DNA of 64,000 bases from Nocardia acididurans (GCF_016741815.1 NZ_JAERRJ010000012.1:186001-250000); one strand, 5' to 3'; positions 53,208 to 62,579 are shown, numbered from the stretch's first letter. Made by a program: numbers and translations. The notes: generated from the letters alone by a model not told the origin.

Positions 53208-54428
53208 ATGACCACGGCATCCAGGTTTGTCATCGCAGGAGGCGGGCTGGCAGCGGCCAAGCTCGCGGAAGCCTTGCGCGGCAATGATTTCGACGGCCAC
53301 ATCAGTCTCATCTGCGGAGAGGAGCGGCTGCCCTACGAGCGACCGCCCCTGTCCAAGGACTGCCTGCTCGGCAAGAAGACCCCCGACGACTGCATCGTGG
53401 ACCCGGCGCAGTGGTATCGCGACCACAATGTGGAGGTCCTGCTCGGCACCCTGGTCACCGGCGTCGACCGCAGCACCAAAACCGTTGCGCTGCCAGACGG
53501 TACGACACTGCCCTACGACAAACTGGCCCTGGCCACCGGATCTCGCCCGCGCAAACTGCCGGTGCCGGGCGCGGACGCCGTCGGCGTGCACACCATGCGC
53601 AATGCCGAGGACACCGAGGCGCTCCTCGAAATCTTCCGCACCGCACGGAAATTGGTGATCGTGGGCGGCGGCTGGATCGGCATGGAGGTGGCCGCGGCCG
53701 CCCGCACCGCCGGACTCGAGGTCACCATTCTGGAGGCGCTGCCCGTGCCGTTGCAGACGGCGCTGGGCGCACAGATGGGGCAGGTGTTCGCTGATCTGCA
53801 CCGCGAGCACGGGGTCGATCTGCGCTGCGAGGCGAAGGTCGCCGAAATCACCACCGCCGACGGCCGGGCCACCGGCGTCCGCCTCTCCGACGACACCCGC
53901 ATCGAGGCCGATGCCGTGCTGGTCGCGGTGGGTGCGCGCCCCAATATCGAGTTGGGTGTGGACGCGGGCCTGGCCACCGCGGGCGGCATCCTGGTGGACG
54001 AGAGCCTGGCCACCAGCGACCCGGATATCGTCGCCGTCGGCGATATCGCCGATCAGCAGCATCCGGTACTCGGGCAGCGTATCCGCGTGGAGCACTGGGC
54101 GAACGCGCTCAACCAGCCCGCGGTCGCCGCCGCCACCATGCTCGGCCGGTCCGCCGTCTACGACCGGCTGCCCTACTTCTTCACCGATCAGTACGACCTC
54201 GGCATGGAGTACACGGGCTATGTCACGCCCAAGCAGGATGCCCGGGTCGTGGTGCGCGGGGATGTGGGCAAGCGCGAATTCGTCGCCTTCTGGCTGGACT
54301 CCGGCAACCGGGTGCTGGCCGGGATGAACGTCAACGTCTGGGATGTGACCGACCGGATCAAGGAGCTCATCCTGAGCGGTGAACCGGTGGATCCGGACCG
54401 TCTCGCCGACCCCGGCACCCCACTGTGA
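53208..54428 (+). CDS. Ferredoxin reductase-like NAD(P)/FAD oxidoreductase
   Basis: A 406-residue two-Rossmann flavoprotein of the rhodocoxin/putidaredoxin reductase type. The FAD motif is IAGGGLAAAKLAEAL, ERPPLSK follows, the NAD motif is VIVGGGWIGMEVA, the second FAD segment is VAVGDIA and the reductase C-terminal domain begins near RVEHW. GGGAGG lies 5 bases before the ATG. It would transfer electrons from NAD(P)H to a ferredoxin of a P450 or oxygenase; no ferredoxin gene is adjacent. Confidence 0.92.
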   Translation: MTTASRFVIAGGGLAAAKLAEALRGNDFDGHISLICGEERLPYERPPLSKDCLLGKKTPDDCIVDPAQWYRDHNVEVLLGTLVTGVDRSTKTVALPDGTTLPYDKLALATGSRPRKLPVPGADAVGVHTMRNAEDTEALLEIFRTARKLVIVGGGWIGMEVAAAARTAGLEVTILEALPVPLQTALGAQMGQVFADLHREHGVDLRCEAKVAEITTADGRATGVRLSDDTRIEADAVLVAVGARPNIELGVDAGLATAGGILVDESLATSDPDIVAVGDIADQQHPVLGQRIRVEHWANALNQPAVAAATMLGRSAVYDRLPYFFTDQYDLGMEYTGYVTPKQDARVVVRGDVGKREFVAFWLDSGNRVLAGMNVNVWDVTDRIKELILSGEPVDPDRLADPGTPL

Positions 54429-54533
54429 CCACCGTCACATAATCGTGCGCGAAACTACGTCGAAACCGCCGGTGACGCTCCGACCTGTTGGCGAGAGCGC
54501 GACACGAGCGCTACCGAAACAAGGAGCTCAATC

Positions 54534-54935
54534 ATGAAGTACATGCTGATCAAGACCTACAGCCCGGCCGCCTACTGTGACACCCCGATCGACCAGTGGG
54601 CGCCCGAGGACATCATGGCGCACATCGACTTCCAGCGTCTGCTCGGCGAGGAACTCGCCAAGTCCGGCGAACTGGTCGACGCCCAGGGACTGGCCGGACC
54701 GGACGAAGCCCGCATCGTCAGCTCCGACGGCCGCTCGGCCCCGGTGATCACCGACGGCCCCTTCCCCGAAACCAAGGAACTCCTCGCCGGGTACTGGATC
54801 GTCGACGTCGACTCTCCCGAGCGCGCTGTCGAGATCGCCGCCAAGGCTTCGGCCGCGCCCGGACCGGGCGGTAAGCCCATCGGCGAACGCATCGAGGTCC
54901 GCCAGATCATGAGCGCGCCCGCCCCGGATCAGTAA
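54534..54935 (+). CDS. YciI/DGPF-family protein
   Basis: A 133-residue YCII-related protein carrying the DGPF signature (ITDGPFPETKE). It precedes an ECF sigma factor gene by 53 bases, the classic pairing of ECF42-type sigma factors with DGPF proteins, which are thought to affect sigma activity. AAGGAG lies 9 bases before the ATG. There is no enzyme assignment. Confidence 0.93.
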   Translation: MKYMLIKTYSPAAYCDTPIDQWAPEDIMAHIDFQRLLGEELAKSGELVDAQGLAGPDEARIVSSDGRSAPVITDGPFPETKELLAGYWIVDVDSPERAVEIAAKASAAPGPGGKPIGERIEVRQIMSAPAPDQ

Positions 54936-54988
54936 GGGTCCGTTCCGAGCGCTGCCGCGAGCGCATGCGGGTCGGTAGCATCTGCCGG

Positions 54989-56398
54989 ATGAGCGAGCCG
55001 AAACCGGCGGTGCCGCAACCCGCTTCCCGCGGCCCTCGGCTCACCGCCGACTCCGAGAACCTGCTACGCACGCTGGCGCCGCAGGTTCTCGGAGTGCTGA
55101 CGCGACGCTACGGCGACTTCGACACCGCCGAGGACGCGGTCCAGGAGGCCCTGCTCGCCGCCGCCGCGCAGTGGCCCGGCGAAGGGCAGCCGGACAACCC
55201 CCGCGCCTGGCTCATCGAAGTCGCCAAACGCCGCTACATCGACACCGTCCGATCCGAATCGGCCCGCCGGAATCGGGAGAGCGCCACGGTGATCGGCGCC
55301 GCCGGTCCAGCAACAGCTCGCCCCAGCGGCAGCGAGGCCACGCTGGGTGATGGGCCCGCCCTGCGCGGCAGGTCAACCGGCGGACAGGAAGCCTCCGACG
55401 GGTACGGCGTCCCAGGCACACCCGACGACAATCGGGACGACACCCTCACCCTGTTCTTTCTGTGCTGCCATCCGGCGCTCTCGCCCGCGAGCGCCATCGC
55501 CCTGACGCTGCGCGCGGTGGGCGGACTCACCACCGAGGAGATCGCCCGCGCGTTCCTGCTACCGGAATCGACCATGGCACAGCGGATTTCGCGCGCCAAG
55601 AAGCGGCTCGCGGGTGTCGAGCGGCCGTTCGCGACTCCGGCCGAGGCGGACGACAGCGGCTACGCGGCCGAATGGCGGGAACGGGTCGCGGCCGTCCTGC
55701 ATGTGCTGTACCTGATCTTCACCGAGGGGCATACGACCTCCGGCGCGCAGCTGCGGCGGGCGGATCTGTCCGTCGAGGCGATTCGGCTGGCCCGCGCACT
55801 CCATCAGCTGCTGCCCGACGATCCGGAGGTCACCGGACTACTGGCACTGTTGCTGCTCAACGATTCTCGCCGCGCCGCCCGCACCGGCCCGCGCGGCGAG
55901 CTGATCCCGCTGGCCGAGCAGGACCGGCGGCTGTGGGATCGCAAAGCCATCACCGAAGGTCTTCAGCTCGTCACCGCCACGCTCCCCGGCGGGCTCAACG
56001 GCCCGTACCAGATCCAGGCCGCAATCGCCGCGCTCCACGCCCATGCCGTGAAACCCGAAGACACCCAGTGGAATCGAATCCTGGAGCTCTACACCAGACT
56101 GGAACGCCTCGCTCCCAACCCCATGGTCACCCTCAACCGCGCGGTCGCACTCGCCATGGTCGAGGGCCCACAGGCGGGTCTGGCCGTCACCGCCGATCTG
56201 GCCGAAACCCTCACGGGCACACACCGACTCGACGCCGTTCGCGGCCATCTCTTCGAAATGGCCGGTGACACACCCGCCGCCATCGCCGCCTACACGGCCG
56301 CCGCCCGCCGCACCACCAGCACCCCCGAACGCGACTACCTGACCCTGCGCGCCGCCCGCCTCCGCGAAGATCATGCCGCTGTCACCGAGGCGCGCTAG
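54989..56398 (+). CDS. ECF42-type RNA polymerase sigma factor
   Basis: A 469-residue extracytoplasmic-function sigma factor with a long C-terminal TPR-like (DUF6596) extension. Region 2 is recognisable (RYGDFDTAEDAVQEALLAA, NPRAWLIEVAKRRYIDTVR), region 4 has LTTEEIARAFLLPESTMAQRISRAKKRL, and the C-terminal half contains helical repeats to the end. A Gly/Ser/Thr-rich insertion of roughly 25-35 residues lies between regions 2 and 4. The upstream DGPF gene is the diagnostic partner. The start is ATG at 54989; an ATG at 54965 is possible. Confidence 0.93.
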   Translation: MSEPKPAVPQPASRGPRLTADSENLLRTLAPQVLGVLTRRYGDFDTAEDAVQEALLAAAAQWPGEGQPDNPRAWLIEVAKRRYIDTVRSESARRNRESATVIGAAGPATARPSGSEATLGDGPALRGRSTGGQEASDGYGVPGTPDDNRDDTLTLFFLCCHPALSPASAIALTLRAVGGLTTEEIARAFLLPESTMAQRISRAKKRLAGVERPFATPAEADDSGYAAEWRERVAAVLHVLYLIFTEGHTTSGAQLRRADLSVEAIRLARALHQLLPDDPEVTGLLALLLLNDSRRAARTGPRGELIPLAEQDRRLWDRKAITEGLQLVTATLPGGLNGPYQIQAAIAALHAHAVKPEDTQWNRILELYTRLERLAPNPMVTLNRAVALAMVEGPQAGLAVTADLAETLTGTHRLDAVRGHLFEMAGDTPAAIAAYTAAARRTTSTPERDYLTLRAARLREDHAAVTEAR

Positions 56399-56539
56399 GT
56401 TCACTCCAGAACCATTGGGAGGGAACACCGTCGTGCCTCGCACCTATCTGATCAAGACAGATTTCTACGCCTATCGGCCCGGACAGCGAAACTCGATCAC
56501 TGCCACCCGGCCGCGGCGTGGCCGGTGTGCCAGAACTGA

Positions 56540-57496
56540 TCAGGCGGCGGCGCGAAAAGCCGTGGGGCTCATGCCTCGATGGCGTTTGAAGGCGGCGCTG
56601 AAACCGAAGGGGTCGGCATAGCCGACCGATTTGGCGATCTGGGCGATGGTGTAGTCGGTTTGGGTCAGCAGTTCCTGCGCCTCCTCCATGCGGAATTCGG
56701 TGAGGTAGGTGAGCGGGGGCTGCTGCATGACGGCGGCGAAGCGCTTGGCGAACAGGGCGCGGGAGACGCCTGACTCCGCCGCCAGGGAGGCGACGGTCCA
56801 GCTCGAACCGGGGCGGTTGTGGATGGCTTCCAGGGCGGGGGCGACCACCGGGTCGGCCAGGCCGCGGAACCAGCCGGGAGCGGCGTTTCCGGCCTGATCG
56901 AACCAGGTGCGCAGGTGGCATACCAGCGCCCAGTCCAGGAGCCGGTCGACCATGGCCTGGGAGCCCGCGGTCTGGGTGGCGGCTTCGAGGGCCACGGATT
57001 CCATCCAGGCGCAGGCGTCTTCGTCTTCGCGCACCATGACGACGGGCGGCAGAGCGCGCAGCAGGCGTTCGTGGCGACGGCCGGTGGTCTGGTAGGCGCC
57101 GACGAGCAGGGCGGTGGCGCCGTCGGCGTCGTTGCCCCAGGAGATGCCGCCGAGGTTCTCGGCGTAGCACTCGGGATCCTCTGTGAAGCAGGCGATCTCG
57201 TATTCGGCGTGCGGTGTGCCCAGCGACTCGGGTTCATCCGCGAGATGGAAGGGTTCGGGCCCGCGCACGATGACGGTGTCGCCGCGGGTGAGGCGAATGC
57301 CGTTGTGCCCCGGCAGTATCAGCGTTCCGCCGCCGTGCAGCACGGTCACCATGGTCATGGGGGCGCGGTCGGCGAAGCGGATGCTCCAGGGCGCGGTGAG
57401 GACGGCGTTGCTGACCACCGAACCTTCGGCGCGGATTCCGCTCAGGAGTGAGCTCAGGGGATCCATGCCGTCCACTGTAGACGAATTCCTATCCAT
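56540..57496 (-). CDS. AraC-family transcriptional regulator with cupin domain
   Basis: A 318-residue regulator with an N-terminal cupin-type sensory domain (about 30-120, FADRAPMTMVTVLHGGG), a helical middle, and a C-terminal double HTH (about 215-315) with WTVASLAAESGVSRALFAKRF and IAQIAKSVGYADPFGFSAAF. The ATG at 57496 has GGGAGAG upstream; an ATG at 57466 is the alternative. It is divergent from a quinone-reductase gene, its likely target. The 141 bases between its end and the sigma factor gene hold no supported gene. Confidence 0.92.
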   Translation of the reverse strand: MDRNSSTVDGMDPLSSLLSGIRAEGSVVSNAVLTAPWSIRFADRAPMTMVTVLHGGGTLILPGHNGIRLTRGDTVIVRGPEPFHLADEPESLGTPHAEYEIACFTEDPECYAENLGGISWGNDADGATALLVGAYQTTGRRHERLLRALPPVVMVREDEDACAWMESVALEAATQTAGSQAMVDRLLDWALVCHLRTWFDQAGNAAPGWFRGLADPVVAPALEAIHNRPGSSWTVASLAAESGVSRALFAKRFAAVMQQPPLTYLTEFRMEEAQELLTQTDYTIAQIAKSVGYADPFGFSAAFKRHRGMSPTAFRAAA

Positions 57497-57585
57497 CGGA
57501 GCTTCTCTCCCATGGATCGTCCACAGGATCACGGGTGTACTGGAGACACACCGCTTGCACCGCACCACCCCGAAGGAGAAACCCC

Positions 57586-58275
57586 ATGTCGCACAACGGA
57601 GTTCAGACCGAAAGCCAGCGCACCGCCCTGGTCGTGGTCGCGCACCACCGCACCGATTCGCTCACCGCGCACATCGGCCGCCGCACCGTGGCGCAACTCG
57701 AGGCCGCCGGCTACCGCATCGACTTCCTCGACCTGCACGCCGAGGGCTTCGACCCGCGCATGAACATCGAGGATCAGCCCGACTGGGGCAATCGCGAGAA
57801 GCCCTACTCCGACGAGGCGCAGGCCCATATGCAGCGCGTTCTCGCCGCCGACATCGTCGTGGCGGTATTCCCCGTCTACTGGATGAGCGTGCCCGCCGTC
57901 CTCAAGGGCTGGATCGACCGCGTCTGGAACTACGGCTTCGCCTACGGTCGCAGCAAGCCGCGACTGGCCGGTAAGCGCATGTTGTGGCTGGGCCTGGGCG
58001 GCATCGCCGGGGACGACGCCGCACTCCCCGCCATGCAGGAGGCCCTGGACGGTCAGCTCAATGCCGGGATCGCCTACTACTGCGGCTTCTCGCACTCGAT
58101 GGTCGGCCTGCTCCCCGATGCCGAGGAGCGCCCACAGCGTCTGGACGCCGCCGGCAATCTGAACATCGGCGACGCCATCAGCGGCATCGAGCGCGACGAC
58201 CACTACGTCGAATTCGACCGCAAGGCAGCCGGTTTCGTCGAGGAGTTCCTCGCCGCCGACCGCGTCCCGGCCTAG
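57586..58275 (+). CDS. NAD(P)H dehydrogenase (quinone), MdaB/YheF-like
   Basis: A 229-residue flavodoxin-fold quinone reductase. The N-terminal ALVVVAHHRTDSLT flavin-binding loop is followed by VFPVYWMSVPAVLKGWIDRVWNYGFAYG, the signature of the NQO1/KefF-like group. It is divergent from the AraC regulator gene. AAGGAG lies before the ATG. Its TAG stop overlaps the TAG stop of the convergent purC gene within the sequence CTAG. Confidence 0.92.
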   Translation: MSHNGVQTESQRTALVVVAHHRTDSLTAHIGRRTVAQLEAAGYRIDFLDLHAEGFDPRMNIEDQPDWGNREKPYSDEAQAHMQRVLAADIVVAVFPVYWMSVPAVLKGWIDRVWNYGFAYGRSKPRLAGKRMLWLGLGGIAGDDAALPAMQEALDGQLNAGIAYYCGFSHSMVGLLPDAEERPQRLDAAGNLNIGDAISGIERDDHYVEFDRKAAGFVEEFLAADRVPA

Positions 58276-59096
58276 GCCCAGGCCTTGCCGGTGACGAGTT
58301 CGTAAGCCTGCATGTACTTCTGACGCGTGACCTCGACGACCTCGGCCGGGATCTCCGGGCCCGGGTACTCCTTGTTCCAGCCGGTGGAGGTGGACCAGTC
58401 GCGGACGTACTGCTTGTCGAAGGACGGCTGTACGCGCCCCGGCTGGTACTCCGCGGCGGGCCAGAAGCGCGAGGAGTCGGAGGTCAGCACCTCGTCGGCG
58501 AGGGTGAGAACGTCACCGTCCCAACCCCATTCGAGTTTGGTGTCGGCGATGATCACCCCGCGCGCGGCCGCGTGCTCGGCGCCGCGCGAGTACACCTCGA
58601 GGGTCAGGTCGCGCAGCTTCTCGGCGACCTCCTTGCCCTCCTGGTTCACCACCTCGTCGAAGGTGATGAATTCGTCGTGGCCCTCATCGGCCTTGGTGGT
58701 GGGCGTGAAGATGGGCTCGGGCAGCTTGTCGCCCTCGACCAGTCCGGGCGGCAGCGCGATACCGGAGACCGCGCCGGTGCGCTGGTACTCCTTGAGCCCC
58801 GAGCCGGTGAGGTAGCCGCGGGCAATGCACTCCACCTTCACCATGCTCAGCTTCTTGGCCCGCACCGCGCGCCCCGCGAATTCGGCGGGCACATCGGTGG
58901 TGGAGATCAGGTGGTTGGGCACATCGGCGAAGAAGTCGAACCACCAGTTGGACAGCTGGGTGAGCATCGCGCCCTTGTCCGGGATCGGAGTGGGCAGCAC
59001 CACGTCGTACACCGACACCCGGTCGGACGCGACCAGGATCAGCTCGTCGCCGTCCTCGTACAGGTCGCGCACCTTACCGGCGTGGATGTGCTTCAA
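58272..59096 (-). CDS. purC: Phosphoribosylaminoimidazole-succinocarboxamide synthase
   Basis: A 274-residue SAICAR synthase of purine biosynthesis. It has HIHAGKVRDLYE at the N terminus, CIARGYLTGSGLKEY, and the ATP/Mg segment IIADTKLEWGWDGD, all complete. No ATG lies near the N terminus; the start is TTG at 59096, preceded by GAGGAGGA and directly before KHIHAGK. Convergent with a quinone-reductase gene and divergent from pepN, which also starts with TTG. Confidence 0.96.
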   Translation of the reverse strand: MKHIHAGKVRDLYEDGDELILVASDRVSVYDVVLPTPIPDKGAMLTQLSNWWFDFFADVPNHLISTTDVPAEFAGRAVRAKKLSMVKVECIARGYLTGSGLKEYQRTGAVSGIALPPGLVEGDKLPEPIFTPTTKADEGHDEFITFDEVVNQEGKEVAEKLRDLTLEVYSRGAEHAAARGVIIADTKLEWGWDGDVLTLADEVLTSDSSRFWPAAEYQPGRVQPSFDKQYVRDWSTSTGWNKEYPGPEIPAEVVEVTRQKYMQAYELVTGKAWA

Positions 59097-59237
59097 CTGT
59101 CCTCCTCGATCGGGGCGAGACTCTCGCGGGACAACCTTACCGAGACGCCCGGCACGGCCACGCCGGGGCCGGGACCGTGGCATTGTTGGGAACGGCGTTA
59201 CCGCACGGCACTGCACTCCGAGAGCGAAGGAGCCCCC

Positions 59238-61826
59238 TTGTCCGCACCGAATCTCACCCGCGAGCAGGCGATCGAACGCGCCGCGACGGTTCAGGTGGAG
59301 AACTATCGCGTCGAATTGGATCTGACGGGGCAGCCCACCAATGCCGAGGCCGCGCGGAGTGAGCATTTCCATTCGAAGTCGACGGTGACGTTCACGGCGA
59401 CACCGGGCGCGGAGACCTTCATCGACATCGTCGGCGCGGGCGTGCGCTCGGCGGTGCTCAACGGCAGCCCGATCGATGTGAGCGGCTACGACGAGTCCGA
59501 GGGCATCACGCTCACCGGGCTGGCCGAGCACAACACGCTCGTGGTCGAGGCCGACTGCGAGTACTCGCACACCGGTGAGGGTCTGCACCGCTTCGTGGAC
59601 CCGACCGACAACAAGGTCTACCTGTACTCGCAGTTCGAAACCGCCGATGCCAAGCGGATGTTCGCCTGCTTCGATCAGCCCGACCTCAAGGCAACCTACG
59701 ACGTGATCGTGACCGCCCCGGAGGACTGGGAGGTCATCTCCAACGGCGCGGTGACCGGTTCGCGCAAGATCGGCACGGTGGTCGAGCACACCTTCGCCAC
59801 CACGCCGCGCATGAGCACCTACCTGGTGGCGCTCATCGCCGGACCGTACGCGAAATGGACCGACTCCTACCGGGATTCGCACGGTGAGATCCCGCTCGGC
59901 ATCTACTGCCGCGCCTCGCTGGCCGAATTCATGGACAGCGAACGGCTTTTCACCGAAACCAAGCAGGGTTTCGACTTCTACCACACCAATTTCGGTGTGC
60001 CGTACGCCTTCGGCAAATACGACCAGCTGTTCGTGCCCGAATTCAACGCGGGGGCCATGGAGAACGCGGGCGCGGTCACCTTCCTCGAGGACTATGTCTT
60101 CCGCTCCAAGGTGACTCGGGCGTCCTACGAGCGCCGCTGCGAAACCGTGCTGCACGAGATGGCGCACATGTGGTTCGGCGACCTCGTCACCATGAAGTGG
60201 TGGGACGACCTGTGGCTGAACGAATCCTTCGCCACCTTCGCCTCGGTGCTGTGCCAGGTCGGCGCGACCGAATACACCAATGCCTGGACCACGTTCGCGA
60301 ACGTGGAGAAATCCTGGGCCTACCGGCAGGACCAGCTGCCCTCCACGCACCCGATCGCCGCGGACATCCCCGACCTGCACGCCGTCGAGGTGAACTTCGA
60401 CGGAATCACCTACGCCAAGGGCGCTTCCGTGTTGAAGCAGCTGGTGGCGTATGTCGGCCTGGAACCGTTCCTGGCGGGCCTGCGCGACTACTTCACCGAA
60501 CACGCCTACGGCAACGCCACTTTCGATGATCTGGTGGGCGCGCTGGAGAAGGCGTCGGGCCGCGACCTGTCCGACTGGGGAGCCCAGTGGCTCAAGACCA
60601 CGGGCCTGAACATCCTGCGCCCCGACTTCCAGGTCGAGGACGGCAAGTTCACGTTGTTCACCGTCGTCCAGGAGGGCGCGGAGCCCGGTGCCGGTGAACG
60701 CCGCGTGCACCGCGTCGCCATCGGCGTCTACGACGATCAGGACGGAAAGCTGGTGCGCACCAAGCGCGTCGAGCTCGACGTCAACCCCGCCGAGCGCACC
60801 GAGGTGCCGGAACTCGCAGGCGTCGACGCGGGCAAGCTGGTCCTCGTCAACGACGACGACCTCACCTACTGCTCGCTGCGCCTGGACCCGGAATCCCTTG
60901 CCACCGTGGTGGATCGCATCGCCGATATCGCCGAACCGCTCCCCCGCACCCTGTGCTGGTCCGCGGCCTGGGAGATGACCCGCCAGGCCGAACTGAAGGC
61001 CCGCGACTTCGTGGCCCTCGTCCAGCGCGGCGTCGGCGCGGAAACGGAAATCGGTGTGGTGCAACGCCTCCTGATGCAGGCCCACACCGCGATCTCCGCC
61101 TACGCCGACCCCGCCTGGGCCGACCGGACCGGCTGGCCGGAGTTCGCCGACCGCCTCCTGGAACTGGCCCGCGCCGCCGAACCCGGCTCGGACCACCAGC
61201 TGGCCTTCGTCAACGCCCTGACCGGTGCCCGCCTGTCCTCGACCCACACCGAGGTCCTGCGCCAACTGCTGGACGCCGACCCGTCCACCGTGGGCCTGCC
61301 CGGCCTGACCGTCGACACCGACCTGCGCTGGCGTCTGGTCCAGGCCCTGGCGGCGGCCGGTGAAATCGACGCCGACGGCCCCGAAACCCCGGTCATCGAC
61401 AGCGAATTGGAGCGCGACCCCACCGCCGCCGGCCGCCGCCAGGCCGCCGCCGCCGGCGCGGCCCGCCCCCAGCCCGCCGTCAAGGAAATCGCCTGGGCCA
61501 CCACCATGGGCGACGACTCGGTCCCCAACATCACCGCCCGAGCCATCGTCACCGGCTTCGCCCCCGCAGGCCAATCAGACCTGCTCGCCCCCTATGTCGA
61601 ACGCTACTTCTCCGAGGTAGCGGGCGTCTGGGACCGCCGCTCCAGCGAGGTAGCCCAAACCGTCGTCGTCGGCCTCTACCCCCACTGGGCCATCACCGAC
61701 GAAGCGGTAGCGGTAGCGGACAAGTTCCTCTCCGAAGACCACCCGCCCGCCCTCCGCCGCCTCGTCGTCGAAGGCAAGGCGGGCATCGAGCGCTCGCTGC
61801 GCGCCCGCGCCTTCGACCAGCAGTAA
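59238..61826 (+). CDS. pepN: Aminopeptidase N
   Basis: An 862-residue M1 zinc aminopeptidase, the size of mycobacterial PepN. The exopeptidase motif GAMEN is at 272-276, HEMAH begins at H306, and the third zinc ligand lies in LNESFATF 18 residues on. An ERAP1-like C-terminal helical domain completes it. The start is TTG at 59238 with GAAGGAG upstream; in-frame sequence further up is not PepN-like. It is followed by a strong terminator. Confidence 0.97.
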   Translation: MSAPNLTREQAIERAATVQVENYRVELDLTGQPTNAEAARSEHFHSKSTVTFTATPGAETFIDIVGAGVRSAVLNGSPIDVSGYDESEGITLTGLAEHNTLVVEADCEYSHTGEGLHRFVDPTDNKVYLYSQFETADAKRMFACFDQPDLKATYDVIVTAPEDWEVISNGAVTGSRKIGTVVEHTFATTPRMSTYLVALIAGPYAKWTDSYRDSHGEIPLGIYCRASLAEFMDSERLFTETKQGFDFYHTNFGVPYAFGKYDQLFVPEFNAGAMENAGAVTFLEDYVFRSKVTRASYERRCETVLHEMAHMWFGDLVTMKWWDDLWLNESFATFASVLCQVGATEYTNAWTTFANVEKSWAYRQDQLPSTHPIAADIPDLHAVEVNFDGITYAKGASVLKQLVAYVGLEPFLAGLRDYFTEHAYGNATFDDLVGALEKASGRDLSDWGAQWLKTTGLNILRPDFQVEDGKFTLFTVVQEGAEPGAGERRVHRVAIGVYDDQDGKLVRTKRVELDVNPAERTEVPELAGVDAGKLVLVNDDDLTYCSLRLDPESLATVVDRIADIAEPLPRTLCWSAAWEMTRQAELKARDFVALVQRGVGAETEIGVVQRLLMQAHTAISAYADPAWADRTGWPEFADRLLELARAAEPGSDHQLAFVNALTGARLSSTHTEVLRQLLDADPSTVGLPGLTVDTDLRWRLVQALAAAGEIDADGPETPVIDSELERDPTAAGRRQAAAAGAARPQPAVKEIAWATTMGDDSVPNITARAIVTGFAPAGQSDLLAPYVERYFSEVAGVWDRRSSEVAQTVVVGLYPHWAITDEAVAVADKFLSEDHPPALRRLVVEGKAGIERSLRARAFDQQ

Positions 61827-61836
61827 AACCGTTCTG

Positions 61837-61873
61837 ACACAGCCCCTTTCGCACGGCGCGAGAGGGGCTGTGT
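61837..61873 (+). terminator. Hairpin terminator after pepN
   Basis: A 16-bp stem with one G-T wobble (ACACAGCCCCTTTCGC paired with its partner ending GGGGCTGTGT) and a 5-base loop, 10 bases after the pepN stop. Confidence 0.8.
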
Positions 61874-61878
61874 GCTGT

Positions 61879-61935
61879 GCGAACCCGACGGTTCCCGGGC
61901 ACGCTGCTGTGGGCGGATCTGCTCACAGCAGCGTG
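61879..61935 (+). promoter_or_regulatory. clpP3 upstream region: GCGAAC half-site and 12-bp hairpin
   Basis: A GCGAAC hexamer (61879-61884) equals one half of the ClgR box, but the other half is absent. It is followed by a perfect inverted repeat CACGCTGCTGTG (61900-61911)/CACAGCAGCGTG (61924-61935). Both lie within 100 bases of the clpP3 start. Possible promoter control elements; the hairpin may instead be in the transcript leader. Confidence 0.45.
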
Positions 61936-61973
61936 GCGCGCAATCCGGGGTGCCGCTGGGGCACGGTGGATTC

Positions 61974-62579
61974 ATGGCACAGGACAGCAAGACGCCGATG
62001 TTCAATTGGCGCACAAGGGAACAGCTTTTCGGGCGGCGGGTCCTGGTTCTGGACGGGCCGCTGGACGATGACAACGGGACGTTGCTGATGACGCAGATCC
62101 TGTCGTTGGCTGCCGAGAATCCGGAGGCGGGGATCTCACTGTGGATTCATTCGCCGGGCGGGTCGGTACCGTCGATGCTGGCCATTCGGGATGTGATGCG
62201 GTTGGTGCCGTGTGAGGTGTCGACGCTGGCGCTCGGATTGGCTTGCAGCGCCGGGCAGTTCCTGTTGTCGGCCGGGGAGCCGGGGAAGCGGTTCGCGCTG
62301 CCGCATGCCCGGATTCTGATGCATCAGGGGTCGGCGGGGATCGGCGGCAGTGCGGGCGAGGTCGAGGTGCAGGCCGATGATCTGCGGCACACCGTGCAGA
62401 CGGTGCTGGGGCTGATCGCGTCGGACACCGGGCAGCCCTACGACCAGATCTATGAGGACTCGCTGCACGATCGCTGGTTCACGGCGACGCAGGCGCGCGA
62501 GTACGGGTTCATCGACGGGATCGTGGACTCGTTCTGGCAGGTCGTCCCGCAGAAGCAGAAGATGGGAATCTCGGCATGA
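61974..62579 (+). CDS. ClpP paralogue (ClpP3-like), catalytically competent
   Basis: A 201-residue ClpP-family subunit with the catalytic triad intact: S92 in GLACSAGQ, H117 in ILMHQ and D162 in YEDSLHD. It diverges from ClpP1 and ClpP2 of the same window at many positions and has ILMHQGSAG in place of HQPLGG. It overlaps the next clpP gene by ATGA, so the two subunits are made together. In Streptomyces the comparable clpP3-clpP4 operon is a back-up protease controlled by PopR; the regulator next door supports the same arrangement here. Confidence 0.9.
   Translation: MAQDSKTPMFNWRTREQLFGRRVLVLDGPLDDDNGTLLMTQILSLAAENPEAGISLWIHSPGGSVPSMLAIRDVMRLVPCEVSTLALGLACSAGQFLLSAGEPGKRFALPHARILMHQGSAGIGGSAGEVEVQADDLRHTVQTVLGLIASDTGQPYDQIYEDSLHDRWFTATQAREYGFIDGIVDSFWQVVPQKQKMGISA

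Noticed and set aside
56433..56621. Possible small protein (GTG after GGGAGGG, starting PRTYLIKTD)
   Set aside because: It runs into antisense of the AraC gene with Arg-rich shadow sequence; no support beyond the ribosome binding site.
57984..59237. Upstream extension of the pepN frame
   Set aside because: Arg/Gly-rich shadow of the quinone reductase and purC genes; PepN homology begins at the TTG at 59238.
59097..61574. Long upstream extension of the purC frame through pepN
   Set aside because: Antisense to pepN; purC begins at the TTG with a strong ribosome binding site.
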